This document shows, piece after piece, positions 28,306 through 31,908 of a DNA stretch of 31,908 nt. The number at the start of each line of letters is the position of its first letter. Position 1 is the first letter of the stretch. Origin of the DNA: DATLMR01 sp035634255 (GTDB taxonomy: Bacteria; Acidobacteriota; Blastocatellia; UBA7656); NCBI GenBank assembly GCA_035634255.1, contig DASQDI010000052.1, positions 1 to 31,908 of the forward strand, read 5' to 3'. The notes under the pieces were generated by a model that made no database searches, had not been told where the DNA came from, and saw only the letters and a program-made list of their open reading frames with translations. A program made the position numbers and the translations under genes.

Positions 28306-29601
28306 GTGAAGACGAGATTATTAACTACCATTGCAGGGCTTTGTTTGTGTTTCTCGGCCGTGTCCGTTACGAGTTCCGCTGACATGGGCGCTCCGACTTC
28401 CGACTGGCCTCAGTGGCGAGGGCCGGAACGTAACGGGGTATCGCAGGAGAGCGGACTCCTCAAACAATGGCCGGCGGAGGGGCCGAAACTGCTCTGGCAA
28501 GTTAATGACATAGGAGACGGCTATTCAACGCCGGCGGTTGTAGGAACGCGGATCTACCTGATGAGCAACCGCGGCATGGAGAATGAGTTTGTTCAGGCGC
28601 TCTCAACTCAGGATGGGAAACCCGTCTGGACGACGCGCGTCGGCAACGTAGGCAGTCCGAAAGACTTCCTTTACGCGAAGGCCCGGTCCACGCCGACCGT
28701 TGACGGGGATTTCATCTACGCGCTGGGCTCGGACGGCGACCTCGCCTGCCTTGAGACTCGCACCGGCAAGATTCGATGGCAGAAGAGCATCCGCAAAGAG
28801 TTCGGCGGCGAGCCGGGCATATGGGCCTATTCAGAGTCTCCGCTGGTTGATGGTGATGTCGTCGTCGTAACGCCCGGCGGCGCGCAGGCCACGATGGTGG
28901 CGCTCAACAAAAAAACGGGCGCGGTCATCTGGAAATCGGCGGTACCGGGCGGCGATCCCGCGGGTTACGCATCGGCGATTGTCGTTCAAGCGGGCGGGCG
29001 AAAACAATACGTGCAGTTTTTGAGCAAGGGCATAGTCGGGGTTGATGCGAAGACCGGCGAGTTCCTATGGCGGTACAAGGAGCCGGTCAAGGGTATGGCT
29101 CAAATGGTGACCCCGGTCGCGCGTGACGGGTATGTGTACGGCGGGGCGCATGGCGTCGGGGGAGGGGCTGTCCGTTTAAAGTCGGAAGGCGGCGGGGTCG
29201 CCGCAGAGCAGGTCTACTTCGAGCGCGGGCTCCCGAACAGCATAGGCGGGTCGGTGCAGGTCGGTGAATACCTTTATGGCACGTCGGGCGCGGGGCTGGT
29301 CGCGGTCGAGTTCACTACGGGAAAGATAAAATGGCAGGCCGAGAGCATCGGCAGGGGTTCGATAGCCTACGCCGATGGGCTTCTATATATTCATGGCGAG
29401 AATGGGGATGTCGCGTTGGTGGAGGCGACCCCGGAGGCGTATCGCGAAAGGGGCCGATTCACTCCGCCCGCTCAGCCTAAGCGTAATCGCCTGGGGCCAT
29501 ATCCGGAGAAGGCGTGGGCGTATCCCGTGATTGCTAATGGGAGGCTTTACATCCGCGATATTGGGACCTTGTGGGCCTACGACATCAAGGCAAGCCGTTA
29601 A
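28306..29601 (+). CDS. Secreted PQQ-like beta-propeller protein
   Basis: The 431-residue protein begins with a GTG preceded by GGAAGGAGA. A Sec signal (about 1-24, cut near SSA-D) precedes the opening WPQWRGPERNGVS, a hallmark of secreted PQQ-like/outer-membrane WD40-like propeller proteins. Repeats of about 40-50 residues follow, each with a blade core such as GSDGDLACLETRTGKIRWQ, NKKTGAVIWKS, DAKTGEFLWRY and EFTTGKIKWQ. These match PQQ_2/PQQ_3 repeats. Whether it binds PQQ is unclear: many such proteins are non-catalytic scaffolds, and the conserved dehydrogenase Ca/PQQ ligands are not evident. It is monocistronic, followed by a decayed CBS fragment. Confidence 0.88.
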   Translation: MKTRLLTTIAGLCLCFSAVSVTSSADMGAPTSDWPQWRGPERNGVSQESGLLKQWPAEGPKLLWQVNDIGDGYSTPAVVGTRIYLMSNRGMENEFVQALSTQDGKPVWTTRVGNVGSPKDFLYAKARSTPTVDGDFIYALGSDGDLACLETRTGKIRWQKSIRKEFGGEPGIWAYSESPLVDGDVVVVTPGGAQATMVALNKKTGAVIWKSAVPGGDPAGYASAIVVQAGGRKQYVQFLSKGIVGVDAKTGEFLWRYKEPVKGMAQMVTPVARDGYVYGGAHGVGGGAVRLKSEGGGVAAEQVYFERGLPNSIGGSVQVGEYLYGTSGAGLVAVEFTTGKIKWQAESIGRGSIAYADGLLYIHGENGDVALVEATPEAYRERGRFTPPAQPKRNRLGPYPEKAWAYPVIANGRLYIRDIGTLWAYDIKASR

Positions 29602-29611
29602 GTAACGGACT

Positions 29612-29950
29612 TATAAATCCGGATGGCCCTTTGCCGAAAGCCTCGGTCTGGCGGGCCGCCTCGAATACAAAGGTTATCCGGTCCTGAAGGACAGGCATAT
29701 GGTCGGACCGGTAGCGACGGGAGGTCTGCGCAGGCTTGAAGCGGAAGGCCGGAGTCACGAAATGGTCGTAGGAGCGGTGACCAAAAAGATCGCCCACGCC
29801 CACCCGGACCAGACCTCGACACCGTTGTCCTGACGCTCGCGCAACGGGAACTGTCACAGCTCCCTGTCGCCTCGCGAGCCGACGACGGCCACCTGCTCGG
29901 GATAATTACCTTGCCTTATATACCGGCTTACCGAATCTTTCCGCGCCGGT
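29612..29950 (+). pseudogene. Frameshifted CBS-domain pair remnant
   Basis: Read in two frames this encodes two halves of a CBS pair. Frame one gives GRLEYKGYPVLKDRHMVGPV and continues to KIAHAHPDQT near 29815, then meets TGA at 29831-29833. Moving one base restores DTVVLTLAQRELSQLPVASR and DDGHLLGIITL (about 29818-29925), a textbook CBS end. One base appears lost near 29815. CBS pairs bind adenosyl nucleotides and often end chloride channels or transporters; no such membrane part is present. With the residual 29951-30051 this accounts for the 450-bp gap before the GH5 gene. Confidence 0.75.
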
Positions 29951-30051
29951 CATTGATAAAATCCCCACATTGGAATAAGTTCGTATCGTATCCGAATCAC
30001 TTTCGTGATCCTGCGACCTTTCAATTTTCTGCTACATAGGAGGATTTAGCC

Positions 30052-31674
30052 ATGCGATGCGATTACCTGTTTAGAGGCGTGATCATGCCAGCGCTTTTGA
30101 CTTTCTCCCTTTTATTAGTATCGCTCCTGCCTGTCAGGCCTGCTAATGCGGCGGCGGCCGGGGGCGGTTGGTCGACGAGCGGCCCTAAGATCCTCGACCC
30201 CTCAGGGGCAGAGTTTATTATTTCAGGCGTTAACTGGTTCGGGTTTGAAACGAGGGACGCCGTGGCCCATGGCCTGTGGTCGAAGGATTACAGGTTCTTC
30301 ATAAACAGAATTAAAGAACTCGGGTTTAACACGATACGAATCCCTTACTCGGACCAGATGTGGAGGGTCAACCCCATTCCCAACAACGTCGCCGGCTGTC
30401 AGGAGTGCAAGGGCAAGCGCGCCCGCGATATTCTGGCGCTAATAATCAACTACGCAGGGTCCGTCGGCTTGCACGTCATCCTGGACAACCACCGCTCCAA
30501 CGCGGGGAACTCTGCCCAGGAGAATGGGCTATGGTATTTCGTAAGCGGGTCCAACAACTATCCCGAATCGCTTTGGATAGAGAACTGGGTCAGCATTCAG
30601 CAGTGGGTGCATGGCATACGGCAGACGTTCGGGGCCCCCGATGCCATCAGCGTGAACTATCTGGCCTCCGACGGCTTCCCCGTCGTGATCGGTTTCGACC
30701 TTCGCAACGAACCGCACACGCCCAGTCGAAAAGCGTACCTGGCAGGCGCGACTTGGGGAACGGGCGATGGGATTGATCCTAATGTCAATCCGAACCCCAA
30801 CCCTTTTACCCCCCCGTGTGTTGCCAGCTCTAACTGCAAAGATTGGCGCCTCGCCGCCGAACGGTGCGCCGATACGATTCTTGGGGAGGCACTAAACAAT
30901 GGCTGGGACTTCCCTCTGATATTCGTGGAAGGGATCGGCCAGTACCCGAGAGATGGGGGGACGGCGGCCAGCGGACCATACGACGGCACATGGTGGGGCG
31001 GGACCCTCCAGGGCGTCAACGGCAACAGCACCAATCCCGGAGCGCCTATCGTGCTGAACGCGGGCGGTAACGCCTCTTCGCTCGGCCCGCCCGTTACGAA
31101 CAAGCTGGTCTATTCGGCGCATGATTACGGCCCCAACCTGTTTCAACAGCCCTGGTTCAATGCCGGTACTTGCTATAAGAGCGGGTGCGGGCAATCGAGT
31201 CTCGCCGATGTGTGGAAGAAGTTCTGGGCTCACCTCAATATCGCCGGGGGCGTGAATCCGGTGTGGGCCGGGCATGCCTCTTTCCCGTGGGGGAATACCG
31301 GCCATACGGCTTACACTCAAGCGCCCGTCTGGGTAGGCGAGTTCGGGACGGAGAATACCGCCGCCGACCTGTCCTCGACCGTCCGGGGGTCGCAGGGGCA
31401 ATGGTTCACCGACATGGTGAACTTCATCCAGAGTAGCTACAGCCGGACGACCAGCAACGACCCAGGCTTCACGCTCACTTCTCTGCAATGGACCTATTGG
31501 GCGATCAACGCGAACACCGTGGAATCCATACTGGCCGCGGATTGGGCATCCGTACAAAACCCTGCGAAGGTCTACACCTTCTTATGCCCAATCCAGAGGG
31601 GGCCGATGGCACTGCCTTCGGGCTCTGCGGCGGGTCAATGCGGCTCGACCGGGCCGCTCCCCAACCCCTTCTGA
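30052..31674 (+). CDS. Secreted GH5-family endoglucanase-like glycosidase
   Basis: The 540-residue protein follows AGGAGG. A Sec signal spans about 1-35 (hydrophobic 12-27, PVRPANA). The catalytic (beta/alpha)8 barrel shows ISGVNWFGFET at the first strand, RIPYSDQMW, the LDNHRS His147, acid/base Glu220 in GFDLRNEPH, SAHDYG His357 and nucleophile Glu430 in VWVGEFGTEN. These are the GH5 clan-A landmarks, typical of cellulases and related beta-glycanases that retain configuration. No carbohydrate-binding module is seen. Three or more Cys pairs (116/119, 256/262, 374/379) suggest disulfides outside the cell. Polysaccharide substrate is probably cellulose or mixed-linkage glucan, not certain. Confidence 0.92.
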   Translation: MRCDYLFRGVIMPALLTFSLLLVSLLPVRPANAAAAGGGWSTSGPKILDPSGAEFIISGVNWFGFETRDAVAHGLWSKDYRFFINRIKELGFNTIRIPYSDQMWRVNPIPNNVAGCQECKGKRARDILALIINYAGSVGLHVILDNHRSNAGNSAQENGLWYFVSGSNNYPESLWIENWVSIQQWVHGIRQTFGAPDAISVNYLASDGFPVVIGFDLRNEPHTPSRKAYLAGATWGTGDGIDPNVNPNPNPFTPPCVASSNCKDWRLAAERCADTILGEALNNGWDFPLIFVEGIGQYPRDGGTAASGPYDGTWWGGTLQGVNGNSTNPGAPIVLNAGGNASSLGPPVTNKLVYSAHDYGPNLFQQPWFNAGTCYKSGCGQSSLADVWKKFWAHLNIAGGVNPVWAGHASFPWGNTGHTAYTQAPVWVGEFGTENTAADLSSTVRGSQGQWFTDMVNFIQSSYSRTTSNDPGFTLTSLQWTYWAINANTVESILAADWASVQNPAKVYTFLCPIQRGPMALPSGSAAGQCGSTGPLPNPF

Positions 31675-31729
31675 GTCTATGTCGGCGCGTCTATGAGCTG
31701 ATTACTAGCGAGCAAAAATCCGCGTTGCA

Positions 31730-31768
31730 GGGCCGGGTTAGCCCTCGAAGAAGTGCGAGGCCCGGCCC
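31730..31768. terminator. GC-rich hairpin after the GH5 gene
   Basis: GGGCCGGG (31730-31737) pairs with CCCGGCCC (31761-31768), and CCTCG (31743-31747) with CGAGG (31756-31760) inside it. The left strand carries a 5-nt bulge and the loop is 8 nt. It lies 56 bp after the GH5 stop and probably ends that message, though no T-run follows. The remaining bases to 31908 contain no gene I can support. Confidence 0.58.
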
Positions 31769-31908
31769 GGAAATTAATGCCTCGGTCGAGGCTGCTGCTC
31801 CGACCAGGCTCGCCTAGTACGGGGCATTACTGGCGCAGTTCAATAGCAGTTATTGCGCTGGTCCCTACAGGTCGGCAGCGGCCAACTTGAAATCTGGCGA
31901 CGCGCGTC

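Overview
The window is GC-rich bacterial chromosome and carries no rRNA, tRNA, CRISPR array, insertion sequence or phage gene that I can recognise. The gene mix includes a Tat-exported multicopper oxidase, a tyrosinase, two SCO-type proteins, a SWIB-domain protein, a stand-alone DUF4157 (eCIS-core) protein, a PQQ-like beta-propeller protein, a 7TM hybrid histidine kinase, and an ECF sigma factor whose anti-sigma factor ends in a haem c motif. Together these suggest a soil-type bacterium, most plausibly an Acidobacteriota member (Blastocatellia-like). That is inferred from gene content and composition, not from a marker gene.

Region by region. (1) 1-3244: a secreted di-haem cytochrome c peroxidase-like protein faces an ECF sigma/anti-sigma pair. 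The gap between them holds two matching divergent promoter-like elements, GGAAT-N17-GTTATTC, built from inverted repeats. (2) 3370-6157: two membrane proteins (DUF3667-like and DUF4126-like) and a membrane-anchored degenerate receiver protein. (3) 6158-6748: a 590-bp regulatory gap with nested inverted repeats. (4) 6749-11835: a multicopper oxidase, a SCO protein, two paralogous secreted proteins of unknown function and a 78-residue Ser/Gly/Thr-rich protein, ending in a terminator. (5) 11833-18147: an arylamine N-acetyltransferase and a bicovalent-FAD oxidase, divergent from a tyrosinase operon. That operon also encodes a HEAT-repeat protein and a HEAT-SCO-membrane CPxC fusion protein.

(6) 18213-24001: mostly minus-strand genes, including a small secreted protein, a membrane protein, a SWIB protein, a PadR regulator, a stand-alone response regulator, a hybrid histidine kinase with REC and HPt domains, and a small protein. 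Three of these genes have well-formed sigma-70-type promoters. (7) 24102-31768: a more mosaic stretch with an MBL hydrolase, a SnoaL-like protein, a nucleotidyltransferase, a DUF4157 protein, a PQQ-like protein and a GH5 glycosidase. Interspersed are three decayed fragments (alpha/beta hydrolase, TPR and CBS-pair).

The most coherent system is the 12-kb island at 6749-18147 that appears devoted to copper and aromatic oxidation. It has two different copper oxidases, each followed by its own SCO-type protein, plus FAD oxidase and N-acetyltransferase genes suited to phenol or arylamine chemistry. The tyrosinase/HEAT/HEAT-SCO-CPxC operon is the best candidate for something undescribed: a copper-loading or thiol-redox module dedicated to the tyrosinase. 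The second candidate is the ECF switch with a c-type haem motif in its anti-sigma factor, next to a cytochrome peroxidase.
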